Positions 27,875 to 39,493 are shown, numbered from the stretch's first letter. The stretch is 45,997 nt of DNA from an uncultured Paracoccaceae bacterium (GCA_937138255.1 CAKZOU010000044.1:1-45997); one strand, 5' to 3'. Notes: generated by a model from the letters alone, not told the origin. Program-made: numbers and translations.

Positions 27875-30163
27875 ATGAACAAGGCGATTACCGACGGTCT
27901 GGTGCTGATGCCGCCGCCCTTTGCCGATGGGCTTGCGGTCTGGTCGGCGGGCGACGGCACGCCGGGCTCGGAAACTTATGCGACAACCGGAAACGGCGTA
28001 TATGTTCCGGCCGATCAGGATTTTTCGGGCTGCCTTGAGCTTCTCAAAACTCAAAGCGTCACCAAGCTGCGCTATATGGGCGAGACGACCCTTTTGCCCG
28101 GCTGTTATCTGCGGATCTCGACCCGGGTAAAGGCCGTGTCGGGTGATCTGCCAGGCGTTCGCATCGCTGGTTGGGCAGGGGGCGCGGGCGGCGTCCATGT
28201 GGGCGGGCTGACCGAATATGGCCCGACGGTGCAGCTGACATCCTATGGCGAGGTGGTCGAGATTTCCGCCATCGTCGGTTCCGGTCAGCGGATCGGTGTC
28301 GATATGGTTTGGCCCAACGTCATCTATGGCCATTTCGGCCTTGATCTGACCGGCGGCAACGGCAGCGTCGTCCGCATCGACGACTTCGTGATCGAAGATG
28401 TGACCAACGTCTTCATCCGCGACATGATGGGCGTGGTCGACGTCCGCGACTATGGCGCAAAGGGTGATGGGATCACCGACGACAGCGCTGCTTTCGAGGC
28501 CGCCGATGCCAATGCGAACGGGCGCGAAGTTCTTGTTTCGGCTGGTGTCTATTACCTGGGAAATCACGTCACCATCGAGAACCAGATCCGTTTCGAAGGC
28601 ACGGTGACGATGCCTGCCGACAAGCGTTTCGTGTTTCAGAAGAACTTTGACTACGCGACCTATGTCGATGCCTTCGGCGACGAAGAGCTTGCCTTCAAGA
28701 AGGCGTTTCAGGCCCTTCTGAATTTCTCCGACCACGAGTCGCTCGATCTATGCGGGCGCCGGATCGCTGTCAGCGCGCCGATTGATATGCAGGCCGCCGA
28801 AGGAAGCAAGACTGTCTTCGCGATACGCCGGGTGATCCGCAATGGCCAGTTTCAGCCCGTGGATGGGCCGGTATGGGATCCGACTGTGGTGACGACGTCG
28901 GCAAGCTATGCGTCGACCGATCCGCTGCGGCTGACAAATGTCGTCAATGTCGGACAGATCGCAATCGGCTCGCTGGTCACGGGTTTTGGCGTGGGCCGCG
29001 AAATCTATGTCCGGGCGGTCGATACAGTCGCAAATACCGTGACCTTGAGCCAAGAGCTCTACGGCGCGGCAGCGAGCCAGAGCTACACCTTCACCCGCTT
29101 CAAATACCTTCTGGATTTCTCGGGCTTCGATGATCTTGCCCAATTCGTCATCGATGATGTTGAGTTTCTCTGTAACGGTGAAGCCAGCGGAATCATGTTG
29201 GCGAAAGAGGGCCTGGCCTTCCATCTTCGCGACTGCTTCATAAACAAGCCACGAGATCGCGGCATGACGTCATCGGGCAGGGGATGTCAGGGGATGATGA
29301 TCGACCGATGTCAATTTCTCGCAGCTGACCAGGATCTTGACGTCGAAGACCGCACGACCATTGGCTTCAACGCCAATGCAAATGACGTCAAGGTTCGTGA
29401 CAACAGGGTCGTTCGATCCAAGCATTTCTGCGTGCTTGCGGGCACCGGCAATCTGATCACCGGCAATCACTGGTTCCATGGCGACAACACGACCCTGGGT
29501 GTCCGAAAGGCCGGGATCGTGCTGACCACGCCCAATTGCAAATCCGTCATTACCGGCAATTATATCGACAATAACTTCATCGAGTTGACCAACGAACACG
29601 ACGCTACTCCCGATCTTGGCACCCAATATTCCTTTGGCGGCCTGTCAATTACGGGCAACATCTTTATGGCGTCTGATGTGGCGCCTTGGTTCACTTGGAT
29701 CGTCGTTAAACCCTATGGAGCCGGTCACTATATCCAGGGCCTTTCGGTAATAGGAAATGTGTTTCGGGCAGTCGGAGGATCGGTCGATAGGGTCGAGTCG
29801 GTGGACATAACCTTCGCTGGGCTCGACTTCGGACGGTCCCGAAACATTGTCTTCTCGGCCAACACATTTACGGCAGTGAGCAACGTTGCGGTCAATCCTG
29901 TCAGCGTTCTGCACAATCAGGCAACTTCTGCGCAGACATGGGTCGTTGAGGGCGCACCGTACTTGCCCTTTGGCGGTCGGCTCAGGAATGTGGAGGCAGT
30001 CTGCCCAGAAGGTAAGTTGACCGATGGCAATGGATTGGCAGTTTATGAATTGCCTTATGCCGAACCAGAGAAGGGCGCCGCAAAGACTCAGGCTAATCTG
30101 AGTTTCAAAACGGCCTGCAAAGGATCCATCCGGGTTACTTTGCGTACCGATAATCCTCTCTAG
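27875..30163 (+). CDS. Right-handed beta-helix (pectate-lyase-like) protein, possible gene-transfer-agent head spike
   Basis: 762 residues with no signal peptide. Residues 1-180 form a beta-rich N-terminal domain. D-V-R-D-Y-G-A-K-G-D-G-I-T-D-D near 192-206 is the entry of the pectate-lyase superfamily 3 (GH28-related) beta-helix seen in phage tailspikes. Short G-N-x-I-T-G-N-type turns repeat from about 500 to 680. Lack of export signals and the tailspike-type entry motif suggest a virion spike. The opening M-N-K-A-I-T-D-G-L-V-L-M-P-P resembles, from memory, Rhodobacterales proteins related to the R. capsulatus head-spike protein GhsB, encoded away from the main GTA cluster. That identity is a hypothesis. 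The last third is visibly less GC-rich, as expected for a variable receptor-binding end. Confidence 0.75.
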   Translation: MNKAITDGLVLMPPPFADGLAVWSAGDGTPGSETYATTGNGVYVPADQDFSGCLELLKTQSVTKLRYMGETTLLPGCYLRISTRVKAVSGDLPGVRIAGWAGGAGGVHVGGLTEYGPTVQLTSYGEVVEISAIVGSGQRIGVDMVWPNVIYGHFGLDLTGGNGSVVRIDDFVIEDVTNVFIRDMMGVVDVRDYGAKGDGITDDSAAFEAADANANGREVLVSAGVYYLGNHVTIENQIRFEGTVTMPADKRFVFQKNFDYATYVDAFGDEELAFKKAFQALLNFSDHESLDLCGRRIAVSAPIDMQAAEGSKTVFAIRRVIRNGQFQPVDGPVWDPTVVTTSASYASTDPLRLTNVVNVGQIAIGSLVTGFGVGREIYVRAVDTVANTVTLSQELYGAAASQSYTFTRFKYLLDFSGFDDLAQFVIDDVEFLCNGEASGIMLAKEGLAFHLRDCFINKPRDRGMTSSGRGCQGMMIDRCQFLAADQDLDVEDRTTIGFNANANDVKVRDNRVVRSKHFCVLAGTGNLITGNHWFHGDNTTLGVRKAGIVLTTPNCKSVITGNYIDNNFIELTNEHDATPDLGTQYSFGGLSITGNIFMASDVAPWFTWIVVKPYGAGHYIQGLSVIGNVFRAVGGSVDRVESVDITFAGLDFGRSRNIVFSANTFTAVSNVAVNPVSVLHNQATSAQTWVVEGAPYLPFGGRLRNVEAVCPEGKLTDGNGLAVYELPYAEPEKGAAKTQANLSFKTACKGSIRVTLRTDNPL

Positions 30164-30169
30164 CGAATG

Positions 30170-30199
30170 GTGCCGTGGCTCCCTCGGGCGCCACGGCAC
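30170..30199 (+). terminator. Hairpin after the beta-helix gene
   Basis: Perfect 10-base arms GTGCCGTGGC and GCCACGGCAC with a 10-base loop begin six bases after the stop. No T-run is present. Confidence 0.5.
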
Positions 30200-30325
30200 T
30201 TCAGGGCGGGATCTACGCCACAGGCCCCTCAAGAGCAGCTTCCCACCCGCAGGTAAGAGGAGCCTTCCGGCAAATCCCGAAAGATGGCTATGAAGAGTGC
30301 CGGAGCCGAGTACGCTTGTGTGATT

Positions 30326-30401
<76 letters not shown>

Positions 30402-30451
30402 ACATTGGGGTTATTTGGCGTCATGCTGGGGCGGAGTCAAGCCACGGCAGG

Positions 30452-30465
30452 ATGATGTGGATCAA
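30452..30465 (+). promoter_or_regulatory. FNR/FixK-type box upstream of the usp gene
   Basis: ATGAT-GTGG-ATCAA matches the FNR consensus TTGAT-N4-ATCAA at nine of ten defined positions. Its centre is 61 bases before the usp start. If it works as a class II site, transcription would begin near 30500, with GATACC at about 30491-30496 as a plausible -10. Confidence 0.55.
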
Positions 30466-30519
30466 GGATCGGTAGGTCAGACCGTGAGATGATACCCTTA
30501 TTCGGAAGGAGGACTCTCT

Positions 30520-30927
30520 ATGTATTCTCATATTCTAGTGCCCGTAGCCTACGATCACGACCGCGACGAGGGACAGCCTCTCGATATTGCGCGCCGCCTC
30601 TGCCGCGACGGCGGCAAGGTAACCTTCCTGCACGTCATGGAAGAGATACCGGGCTATGCGATCAACTATATGCCCGACAATTTCCGCGACGAGGCGAGGG
30701 AATCGATCCACGCCGATCTTGAACAAAGGGCGGCCGGTTTTCCGAACTCAGAGGCGCGGGTGGTAATGGGCCATGCCGGCCGGACAATTGTCGAGTTTGC
30801 CGAGGAGCACGAGGTTGACCTCATCGTCATTGCCTCGCACCGCCCCGGCATTGGCGATTTCTTCCTCGGTTCGACCGCCGCCCGCGTTGTGCGCCACGCG
30901 CAATGTTCGGTGCACGTCATACGCTGA
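30520..30927 (+). CDS. Universal stress protein, UspA family
   Basis: A 135-residue single Usp domain. The N terminus I-L-V-P-V-A-Y-D is the family start, and the C-terminal S-H-R-P-G-I-G-D-F-F-L-G-S-T segment is the nucleotide-binding loop. An excellent ribosome site GGAAGGAGG precedes the ATG. The upstream FNR-like box suggests induction when oxygen is low, which is known for some Rhodobacter and enteric Usp genes. Confidence 0.92.
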   Translation: MYSHILVPVAYDHDRDEGQPLDIARRLCRDGGKVTFLHVMEEIPGYAINYMPDNFRDEARESIHADLEQRAAGFPNSEARVVMGHAGRTIVEFAEEHEVDLIVIASHRPGIGDFFLGSTAARVVRHAQCSVHVIR

Positions 30928-30972
30928 CCACGGGCAAAACCGTGCTATCCTTGGCGCAAGGAGGAACGCGCC

Positions 30973-31290
30973 ATGCTTTCGATTGCCCCCGGTACTGCCG
31001 GTCAAACTGTGATCACTACTTTCGAGATGACCCCCGCCACGGCCTCCGAGCTGATGGAGGCGCTGCAGAGCGCCTTTGACGAGGTCATCCGTCATCAAGA
31101 AGGGTTCATTGGTGCCGCGCTTCATATGAACGACGCGATGACGCGGATCTGCAACTATAGCCAATGGCGCAGCCGCGATGACTACAAGGCGATGCTCCGC
31201 ACAACCGAAATGATCGCCCGTAACCGGCACATCCTGACGCTTTGCAAAGGGTTCGAGCCGGTGATGTATGAGGTAGCAAGGGTCGTCTGA
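30973..31290 (+). CDS. Antibiotic biosynthesis monooxygenase (ABM) domain protein
   Basis: A 105-residue ferredoxin-like dimeric alpha/beta-barrel protein. The middle E-G-F-I-G-A-A-L-H-M-N-D followed by Y-S-Q-W-R-S-R-D-D-Y is characteristic of ABM domains. These are small oxygenases acting on quinone- or haem-like compounds without added cofactor, and many are unassigned. It lies 45 bases after usp in the same direction with AGGAGG upstream, so co-transcription is possible. Confidence 0.8.
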   Translation: MLSIAPGTAGQTVITTFEMTPATASELMEALQSAFDEVIRHQEGFIGAALHMNDAMTRICNYSQWRSRDDYKAMLRTTEMIARNRHILTLCKGFEPVMYEVARVV

Positions 31291-31334
31291 ACGCAATCTA
31301 GTGGCGAAAACTTCTCGCTCCGTGGCGATGCTCG

Positions 31335-31847
31335 ATGATTCAACTTGATGATCACTCTTCTGTCTCCCTCGAGGCCGCTATCATTCTGCTCGGCGCAGCC
31401 TACTTCGGGCAACGGCTGTTCCGATGGTGGTCTCGCTGGCGAGCGGGGCGGCCCCCTTGGATCGCCGTCGACGGCTCCAACGTCCTCTATTGGCAAGACG
31501 AGATCCCGTCGCTGCAAACGGTGCGTCATGTTGTCGACGCTTTGAAACGACGGGGGATGAAGCCGGTCGTCTGGTTCGATGCCAACGTTGGCCATCTTGT
31601 CGGCGACAGATATATGGGGCCGTCGCCCCTTTCGCGATCACTGGGGCTTTCGCAGCGTCAGGTGATCGTCGCGCCGAAACGAACCCCTGCGGATCCGCTC
31701 GTTATCGAGGGGGTTAGGACGCTCAAGGCGCGGATCGTCAGCAATGATCGGTTTCGCGATTGGCAGGAGCAGTCCCCCGAGGTGGGCAAGGCATCGTCCT
31801 TTCTGAGGGGGACAATCAAGAACGGCGCCCTGAGGCTCGTCGAATAG
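31335..31847 (+). CDS. Membrane-anchored NYN/PIN-like ribonuclease domain protein
   Basis: 170 residues. Residues about 11-27 form one transmembrane segment, followed by a basic W-W-S-R-W-R patch. The nuclease-like domain starts at W-I-A-V-D46-G-S-N-V and includes W-F-D82-A-N, P-A-D120 and S-N-D138-R, the four acidic positions expected for a Zc3h12a-like NYN RNase active site. Its substrate is unknown. It is convergent with uvrB, with one base between the stops. Confidence 0.75.
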   Translation: MIQLDDHSSVSLEAAIILLGAAYFGQRLFRWWSRWRAGRPPWIAVDGSNVLYWQDEIPSLQTVRHVVDALKRRGMKPVVWFDANVGHLVGDRYMGPSPLSRSLGLSQRQVIVAPKRTPADPLVIEGVRTLKARIVSNDRFRDWQEQSPEVGKASSFLRGTIKNGALRLVE

Positions 31848-31848
31848 C

Positions 31849-34035
<2,187 letters not shown>

Positions 34036-34061
34036 GGGTCTCCGGCAGGCCCTCTAGAATT

Positions 34062-34076
34062 GTACGCAATTTGTTC
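34062..34076. promoter_or_regulatory. Possible LexA (SOS) half-site pair at the uvrB promoter
   Basis: GTAC-N7-GTTC is one mismatch from the GTTC-N7-GTTC direct repeat known as the LexA target in Rhodobacter. It overlaps TACAAT, a good -10 box on the minus strand, 27 bases before uvrB. Confidence 0.35.
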
Positions 34077-34164
34077 CGGTTCAAGCCCTGCAAGAAATTG
34101 GCGCTGAGGAACTTGCACAAGCCCCTTGTTTTCTGGATAAGAGGGCAGAGTTTCGGAGGCTGAA

Positions 34165-34476
34165 ATGCGCGCAAGAATCTACCGCCCTGCCAAGACCGCC
34201 ATGTCCTCGGGGATGGCCAAGACCCAGCAGTGGGTTCTGGAATACGCGCCCGCCTCCGCCCGCGAGATTGATCCCCTGATGGGCTGGACCTCGTCGGACG
34301 ACACCCAGAGCCAGATCAAGCTGCGGTTCGAGACCAAGGAAGCCGCGCTCGACTATGCCGCCGACAACGGCATCGAAGCGGTGGTTCTCGAGCCCAAGAC
34401 CCGCAAGCCCAACCTGCGGCCCATGGGATACGGCGAAAACTTCGCCACCAGCCGCCGCGCCCCCTGGACCCACTGA
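34165..34476 (+). CDS. NDUFS4-like complex I accessory subunit (ETC complex I subunit family)
   Basis: 103 residues. [14 protein letters not shown] at the start, W-x-L-E-Y, the M-G-W-T-S-S-D-D motif and the closing R-x-A-P-W-T are the conserved points of the 18 kDa NDUFS4/AQDQ subunit. In mitochondria and Alphaproteobacteria it stabilises the NADH-binding module of respiratory complex I. It stands alone, which is usual in this lineage. Confidence 0.88.
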   Translation: MRARIYRPAKTAMSSGMAKTQQWVLEYAPASAREIDPLMGWTSSDDTQSQIKLRFETKEAALDYAADNGIEAVVLEPKTRKPNLRPMGYGENFATSRRAPWTH

Positions 34477-34525
34477 TCCGCTTTCGCTTGCGCCCGGTGG
34501 CATCGGCTGGCTAAACAGCCTCAGC

Positions 34526-34602
34526 GGTCCCGTAGCTCAACTGGATAGAGCAGCTGACTTCTAATCAGCAGGTTCGGGGTTCGAGTCCTCGCGGGATCGC
34601 CA
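34526..34602 (+). tRNA. tRNA-Arg (anticodon TCT)
   Basis: 77 bases with encoded CCA. The acceptor GGTCCCG pairs with CGGGATC (one G-U), the anticodon stem is GCTGA/TCAGC and the loop CTTCTAA gives the anticodon TCT, reading AGA/AGG. The 3' end lies one base from the stop codon of the convergent glpK. Confidence 0.94.
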
Positions 34603-34603
34603 G

Positions 34604-36088
34604 TCAGACCGCCATCGTCGCCGCCACTGCACGTTTCCAAGTGGCATATCGGGTGAGGCGGGTTCCGTGGGCCATCTCCGGCGCAAAGCTCCGGTCAAGC
34701 GCCCAGGATTTCCCGAATTCCGCCATTCCGGGATAAACGCCCGCTCTTTGCCCGGCGAGCCATGCCGCGCCGAGCGCGGTGGTCTCAAGGACGGTGGGCC
34801 GCTCAACCCGTGCGCCGGTGATGTCGGCGAGGAACTGCATCGTCCAGTCGCTTGCGGTCATGCCGCCATCCACGCGCAACGTGGCCTCACCGTCCAGCCC
34901 CATGTCGGCACGCATCGCCTCAAGAAGGTCTCGCGTCTGAAAGCCCACGCTTTCAAGCGCGGCGCGGGCCATCTCGGCGGGCCCCGTCCCGCGCGTCAGC
35001 CCGAAGACCGCGCCACGGCATTCGGCGTTCCAATAGGGGGCGCCGAGGCCAACGAAGGCGGGCACGAGGATCACGTCCTGATGAGGATCGGCTTTCTCGG
35101 CAAGGTCTTGGGTCTCGGCGGCGCCTTGGATGATCCCAAGCCCATCGCGCAGCCACTGCACGACCGCACCGGCGATGAAAATCGACCCTTCGAGGGCATA
35201 GGTTGTCTGGCCGTTCAGGCGATAGGCGATAGTGGTCAGAAGCCGGTTCTTAGAGGTTACGGCCTCGTGGCCGGTGTTGAGAAGGGCAAAGCAGCCTGTC
35301 CCGTAGGTCGATTTCATCATGCCGGGACGGAAGCAGGCTTGGCCAATGGTCGCGGCCTGCTGATCGCCCGCCACACCGAGGATAGGCAGTGGGGCGCCAA
35401 AGAGGCTCGGATCCGTCATGCCGAAATCGGCGGCGCAGTCTTTCACCTCGGGCAAGACCGCCATTGGGATATCGAACAGATCGCAGATTTCCTCGCTCCA
35501 GCAGCCCTTGTGGATATCAAAGATCAGCGTGCGGGCAGCGTTGGTAGCGTCCGTCGCATGAACCTTCCCGCCCGTCAGGTTCCAGATCAGCCAGCTGTCG
35601 ACAGTGCCGAAGGCCAGCTCTCCCTTGGCGGCACGTTCCTGTGCGCCTGGGATCGTCTGCAAGAGCCAGCGCAGCTTGGTGCCCGAGAAATAGGGATCGG
35701 CCAGAAGGCCGGTGCGGGCGGAGATCATCGCCTCATGCCCCGCCTCACGCAACTCGCGGCAATAATCGGCCGTGCGGCGGTCTTGCCAGACAATGGCTCT
35801 ATGGAGCGGCTTACCTGTGGCGCGATCCCAAAGAAGGGTGGTTTCGCGCTGGTTGGTGATGCCGATGCCGGCGATATCTTTGGCGGTTAGCCCCGCTTTC
35901 TCGATGGCCGCCCGGCAGGTCGACACAGTCGTTTGCCAAAGATCGCCCGGATCATGTTCCACCCAGCCGCTTTTCGGGAAGTGTTGTGCAAACTCCTGCT
36001 GCGCGGTGGCGACAGGTTTCATTGCACCGTCAAAGACGATGGCGCGGCTCGATGTGGTGCCTTGGTCGATGGCGAGGATATGGGTCAT
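34604..36088 (-). CDS. glpK: Glycerol kinase
   Basis: 494 residues, normal length. I-D-Q-G-T-T-S-S-R at the N terminus is the FGGY ATP-binding site, [10 protein letters not shown] lies in the middle and D-G-G-M-T-A-S-D in the C-terminal half. It phosphorylates glycerol to glycerol 3-phosphate. The ATG at 36088 has AAGGGAGC seven bases upstream; the frame remains open 17 codons further. No glpF or glpD is in the window. Confidence 0.96.
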   Translation of the reverse strand: MTHILAIDQGTTSSRAIVFDGAMKPVATAQQEFAQHFPKSGWVEHDPGDLWQTTVSTCRAAIEKAGLTAKDIAGIGITNQRETTLLWDRATGKPLHRAIVWQDRRTADYCRELREAGHEAMISARTGLLADPYFSGTKLRWLLQTIPGAQERAAKGELAFGTVDSWLIWNLTGGKVHATDATNAARTLIFDIHKGCWSEEICDLFDIPMAVLPEVKDCAADFGMTDPSLFGAPLPILGVAGDQQAATIGQACFRPGMMKSTYGTGCFALLNTGHEAVTSKNRLLTTIAYRLNGQTTYALEGSIFIAGAVVQWLRDGLGIIQGAAETQDLAEKADPHQDVILVPAFVGLGAPYWNAECRGAVFGLTRGTGPAEMARAALESVGFQTRDLLEAMRADMGLDGEATLRVDGGMTASDWTMQFLADITGARVERPTVLETTALGAAWLAGQRAGVYPGMAEFGKSWALDRSFAPEMAHGTRLTRYATWKRAVAATMAV

Positions 36089-36147
36089 GCTCGGCTCCCT
36101 TGTCCGCACAAAGACAGGTCCACGCGCCGCGACTGTCAAGCCCGAGG

Positions 36148-37377
36148 CTAGTCCTTCGACGGCGCCCCGCCTTCAAAGATGTTCCGTTCGTGATAGCTCA
36201 CCGGCGATTCCTGCATCTGCAGGTGCAACCCGTCGCCCGTGAACGGATGCGCGCGGGCCAGATCTTCGTCAAAGTCGATGCCAAGGCCCGCCCCTGTGGG
36301 CGCAAGGACATAGCCGTTCTCGACCTTGAGCGTGTTGCGGACGAGGGCGGCGTGAAAGGGCGTCTCGATGGTCTCGACAAGCAGGAGGTTGGGTGTCGAT
36401 AGGCCGAACTGGATGTTCGCCGCCCATTCCACCGGCCCCGCATAGAGATGCGGCGCAACCTGCGCGTTATAGGTCTCGGCGACGGCCGCGATCTTTTTCG
36501 CCTGCCAGATGCCGCCCGAGCGGCCGAGCGCGGGCTGAAGGATCGTCACCCCGTGACGCAGCGCCATGGAGAACTCGGCGAGTGTGGTCATCCGCTCGCC
36601 CGTGGCGACGGGAATCTTGAGGGCGGCGGCAACCTTGGCAAACTCAGGAATATTGTCGGGCGGGATCGGCTCTTCATACCAAAGCGGCGAATAGGGCTCT
36701 ATGGCCTGCCCCATGCGTATCGCGCCGCCGGTGGAAAACTGGCCATGCGTGCCAAAGAGAAGGTCGGCCTTGTCGCCAACTGCCTCGCGGATCGTCTTGC
36801 AGAAATCGGCCGAGCGGGAGATGTCGCTCATCGAAGGCATATGTCCGGGGCGGATCGTATAGGGGCCGGCGGGATCGAATTTGACCGCCGTATAGCCCTT
36901 CTCCACAAGGTCGATCGCGCTTTCAGCCGACATATCGGCATCGACCCAGAACTCGGGGAGTTTGTGGCTCGGGCGCGAGGGATAGAGATAGCTGTAGGCG
37001 CGCAGCCGGTCGGCCACGCGGCCCCCCAGAAGAGCATGGACAGGGCGGTCGCGATCTTTGCCGAGGATATCCCAGCAGGCGATCTCAAGCCCCGAGAAGG
37101 CGCCCATCACCGTCAGGTCGGGCCGCTGGGTAAAGCCCGAGGAATAGACCCGGCGAAACATCAGTTCGATATTCTCGGGATTCTCGCCCGCCATATGCCG
37201 CGCGAAAACATCGCGGATCACAGCGGTCATGGCCTCGGGGCCGACAGTCGAGGCATAGCACTCGCCCCAGCCAGTGATGCCGGTATCGGTCGTGACCTTG
37301 ACGAAGATCCAATAGCGCCCGCCCCAGCCCGGCGCGGGCGGTGCCGTGACGATGATATCCAGATCGGCGAGTTTCAT
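36148..37377 (-). CDS. Enolase-superfamily (mandelate racemase/muconate lactonizing) enzyme
   Basis: 409 residues from the ATG at 37377, preceded by GGAGG. The C-terminal barrel shows the K-x-D strand (V-K-F-D-P-A), G-T-H-G-Q, the Y-E-E-P metal-ligand motif and A-T-G-E-R with another Glu ligand. That supports a sugar-acid dehydratase, cycloisomerase or racemase, but subgroup and substrate cannot be fixed. It is the last gene of the minus-strand catabolic cluster, after pcaB, with 81 bases between. A role on a ring-cleavage or sugar-acid intermediate is inferred from position only. Confidence 0.85.
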   Translation of the reverse strand: MKLADLDIIVTAPPAPGWGGRYWIFVKVTTDTGITGWGECYASTVGPEAMTAVIRDVFARHMAGENPENIELMFRRVYSSGFTQRPDLTVMGAFSGLEIACWDILGKDRDRPVHALLGGRVADRLRAYSYLYPSRPSHKLPEFWVDADMSAESAIDLVEKGYTAVKFDPAGPYTIRPGHMPSMSDISRSADFCKTIREAVGDKADLLFGTHGQFSTGGAIRMGQAIEPYSPLWYEEPIPPDNIPEFAKVAAALKIPVATGERMTTLAEFSMALRHGVTILQPALGRSGGIWQAKKIAAVAETYNAQVAPHLYAGPVEWAANIQFGLSTPNLLLVETIETPFHAALVRNTLKVENGYVLAPTGAGLGIDFDEDLARAHPFTGDGLHLQMQESPVSYHERNIFEGGAPSKD

Positions 37378-37458
37378 GCGGCCTCCGCTATCTTTTGCCC
37401 CAAACTGCCCGCCTTGCCCCATGCCACACTTTGCCTGCCGCGACATGGCGGGTCGTCT

Positions 37459-38784
37459 TTACGCATTCCGCGCTGCGTTGGCGAAGCGGCGGGCGATCCG
37501 GGGCGCCTCGCCAAGTTGGCTTGCGGGATCAAACACGGCGGCAAGATCGAGGTCGGGCCAGCGGGCGGCGGCCCTGTTCTTGAGCGATCCGCCGCTGGCG
37601 ACCTCCTTGCACAGCGCTTTCACCTCCGCCTGCGCTTCGGGGCGCGGCAGGGTCGCGGCCAGCCGGAACTGAAGCGCCTCGGCAAAGATCAGGCCCCGGC
37701 CATCGTCAAGATTGGCGAGCATCGCCTCGGGCTTGGGGGCAATCCCCTTTGCCAGATCGAGCGCGAACTGCGCCGCGCGGCCCGTGGCAAGGCACATTTG
37801 CGGCAGGGTCATCCATTCGCTGATCCACGCCGTCGCGTCCCGCTCCTGTACATGGGTCGCCGCGCCTTGCATGACGCTGTTGAGCCCGACCATCTGCCGC
37901 GCGATAGCCGCCAAAACCGATGGCATCACCGGGTTCTGCTTTTGCGGCATGGTTGATGATCCGCCGCTGCCGGGCAGGGCAACTTCGCCAATGCCCGATT
38001 GCGTCATCAGGATGAGGTCTTGCCCGATCTTGCCAAGCTGGGCGGCAACCTGCGTCAGCCAGCCGGAAAGCTCTGCAATCGCCTGCCGGTTGGAATGCCA
38101 GCTGGCCTCGGGATCGGAAAGGCCCAAGGCCTTCGCCAATTCGGCCCGCACCTCGGGCCCCCTCGGCCCCATCGCGGAAAGCGTGCCCGCGGCGCCGGAA
38201 AGGCTTACCCAGAGAAGCCGCCCGCGCAGGCCCCCGAGGCGGTCGAGTAGTGCCAGAAGCGGCTGCCCCCAAGCAGCGACAACCGCGCCGAAGCTTGTCG
38301 GCGTTGCGATCTGCCCATAGGTCCGACCGGCCATGGGCACCTCCGCGTGGGCTTCGGCCAGTGTGCCGAGCGCCGCCACAGCCTCGCGCAGGCGTGGATC
38401 GAGGATGCCGAGGAATTGCCGCAGGCGCAGGACAAGGCCTGTGTCCATGATATCCTGGCTTGTCGCGCCAAAGTGGAGCCACTGGGCGTGCTCTGGCGCC
38501 TGCATGGCGCTGCGGAAGGCGGCAACAAGGGCCGGGACGACAACGGCATTCTGTCCTGTCTCGGCAGCCAGCCCGCCGGGATCAATCTGCAACTCAAGGC
38601 TTGCCCGATGGATCGCCGCGGCGCTCGCTTCGGGGATCACCCCAAGCGCGCCTTGCGCCTTCGCCAGAGCCCCCTCGACGATCATCATCGCCCGAACCTC
38701 GGCGCTGTCGGTGAAGAGCGCACCAACCTCGCGGTCGCCCATCAGGTCGCGGTAGATTGCGCTGTCGAATACCGAAGCCGCCAT
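37459..38784 (-). CDS. pcaB: 3-carboxy-cis,cis-muconate cycloisomerase
   Basis: 441 residues of the fumarase/aspartase superfamily. The signature G-S-G-G-S-S-T-M-P-Q-K-Q-N-P is intact near 270-283, and the C-terminal helical domain matches PcaB length. It converts 3-carboxymuconate to 4-carboxymuconolactone in the protocatechuate branch of the beta-ketoadipate pathway. pcaD lies two genes upstream in the same orientation, which supports PcaB over argininosuccinate lyase or purB-like relatives. Confidence 0.9.
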   Translation of the reverse strand: MAASVFDSAIYRDLMGDREVGALFTDSAEVRAMMIVEGALAKAQGALGVIPEASAAAIHRASLELQIDPGGLAAETGQNAVVVPALVAAFRSAMQAPEHAQWLHFGATSQDIMDTGLVLRLRQFLGILDPRLREAVAALGTLAEAHAEVPMAGRTYGQIATPTSFGAVVAAWGQPLLALLDRLGGLRGRLLWVSLSGAAGTLSAMGPRGPEVRAELAKALGLSDPEASWHSNRQAIAELSGWLTQVAAQLGKIGQDLILMTQSGIGEVALPGSGGSSTMPQKQNPVMPSVLAAIARQMVGLNSVMQGAATHVQERDATAWISEWMTLPQMCLATGRAAQFALDLAKGIAPKPEAMLANLDDGRGLIFAEALQFRLAATLPRPEAQAEVKALCKEVASGGSLKNRAAARWPDLDLAAVFDPASQLGEAPRIARRFANAARNA

Positions 38785-38785
38785 C

Positions 38786-39493
38786 CTAGTCCTCTGCCAG
38801 CTGCCCCAGAAGCCGCGCCAGCCCCCCGGGATCGGAAAGGAAGGGGGCGTGGCCGGTGTTCATCGTCGCCACCGTATCAGCGGGCCAGCCCTCTGTCATC
38901 GTTGCCTGAAACTCGGGCGGAATGGTCTCGTCTTGCAGGCAGCGGATATAGCGGCGCGGCAGATCGCGCGAGGCGGCGGGCCAGACCGGCGTTTCCTGTG
39001 GCAGGATCGGCTGGGGGCAGAGCTTGGAGAGCGCCCAAGCCGTCGTTTCGGGATCGGCTCCGCCAAAGAAGTTGGGGCCGATCTGAGCAAGATCGGGGGC
39101 GAAGGTAATCCGCTCCTCGTCGATCACAAGCTTGCCGTTCAGCGGCTGGCGCGGGGCCATGCGGCGCATCTCGGCCAGCGATTTTCCGGCCATCGGCACA
39201 TAAGCGCAGAGATAGATCAGGCGGCGGAACCTTTTGGGCGCCAAGTCGGCGGCAAGGGTCAGCGGATAGCCCGCCATGGAATGGCCGACAACGATGGTCG
39301 GCGCGTCGATCGCCGCAAGGATCGCCTTGGCATAGGCCTCGAGCGTGACATCGCGCGGCGGGGTCTTGTCCTGCCCATGCGAAGGCAGGTCGATGGCGCG
39401 GGCGGTATGGCCCAGCGCCTCAAGCTCGGGGATTAGCCGGTCGAAGGCCCAGGCGCCGTGGCAGGAGCCGTGGACCAGAAGGAAATCAGACAT
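38786..39493 (-). CDS. Alpha/beta hydrolase, plant methylesterase/EstC-like
   Basis: 235 residues. The oxyanion strand V-H-G-S-C-H-G-A-W, nucleophile elbow G-H-S72-M-A-G and closing N-T-G-H-A-P-F place it in the hydroxynitrile-lyase/salicylate-esterase-like group. It sits between pcaB and pcaD and overlaps pcaD by eight bases. It may release an aromatic acid from an ester before ring cleavage, which is inference. Confidence 0.85.
   Translation of the reverse strand: MSDFLLVHGSCHGAWAFDRLIPELEALGHTARAIDLPSHGQDKTPPRDVTLEAYAKAILAAIDAPTIVVGHSMAGYPLTLAADLAPKRFRRLIYLCAYVPMAGKSLAEMRRMAPRQPLNGKLVIDEERITFAPDLAQIGPNFFGGADPETTAWALSKLCPQPILPQETPVWPAASRDLPRRYIRCLQDETIPPEFQATMTEGWPADTVATMNTGHAPFLSDPGGLARLLGQLAED

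Noticed and set aside
36448-37956. 502-codon plus-strand frame opposite the enolase-family gene and pcaB
   Set aside because: It spans two genuine minus-strand genes and has no recognisable domain, so it is a composition artefact.
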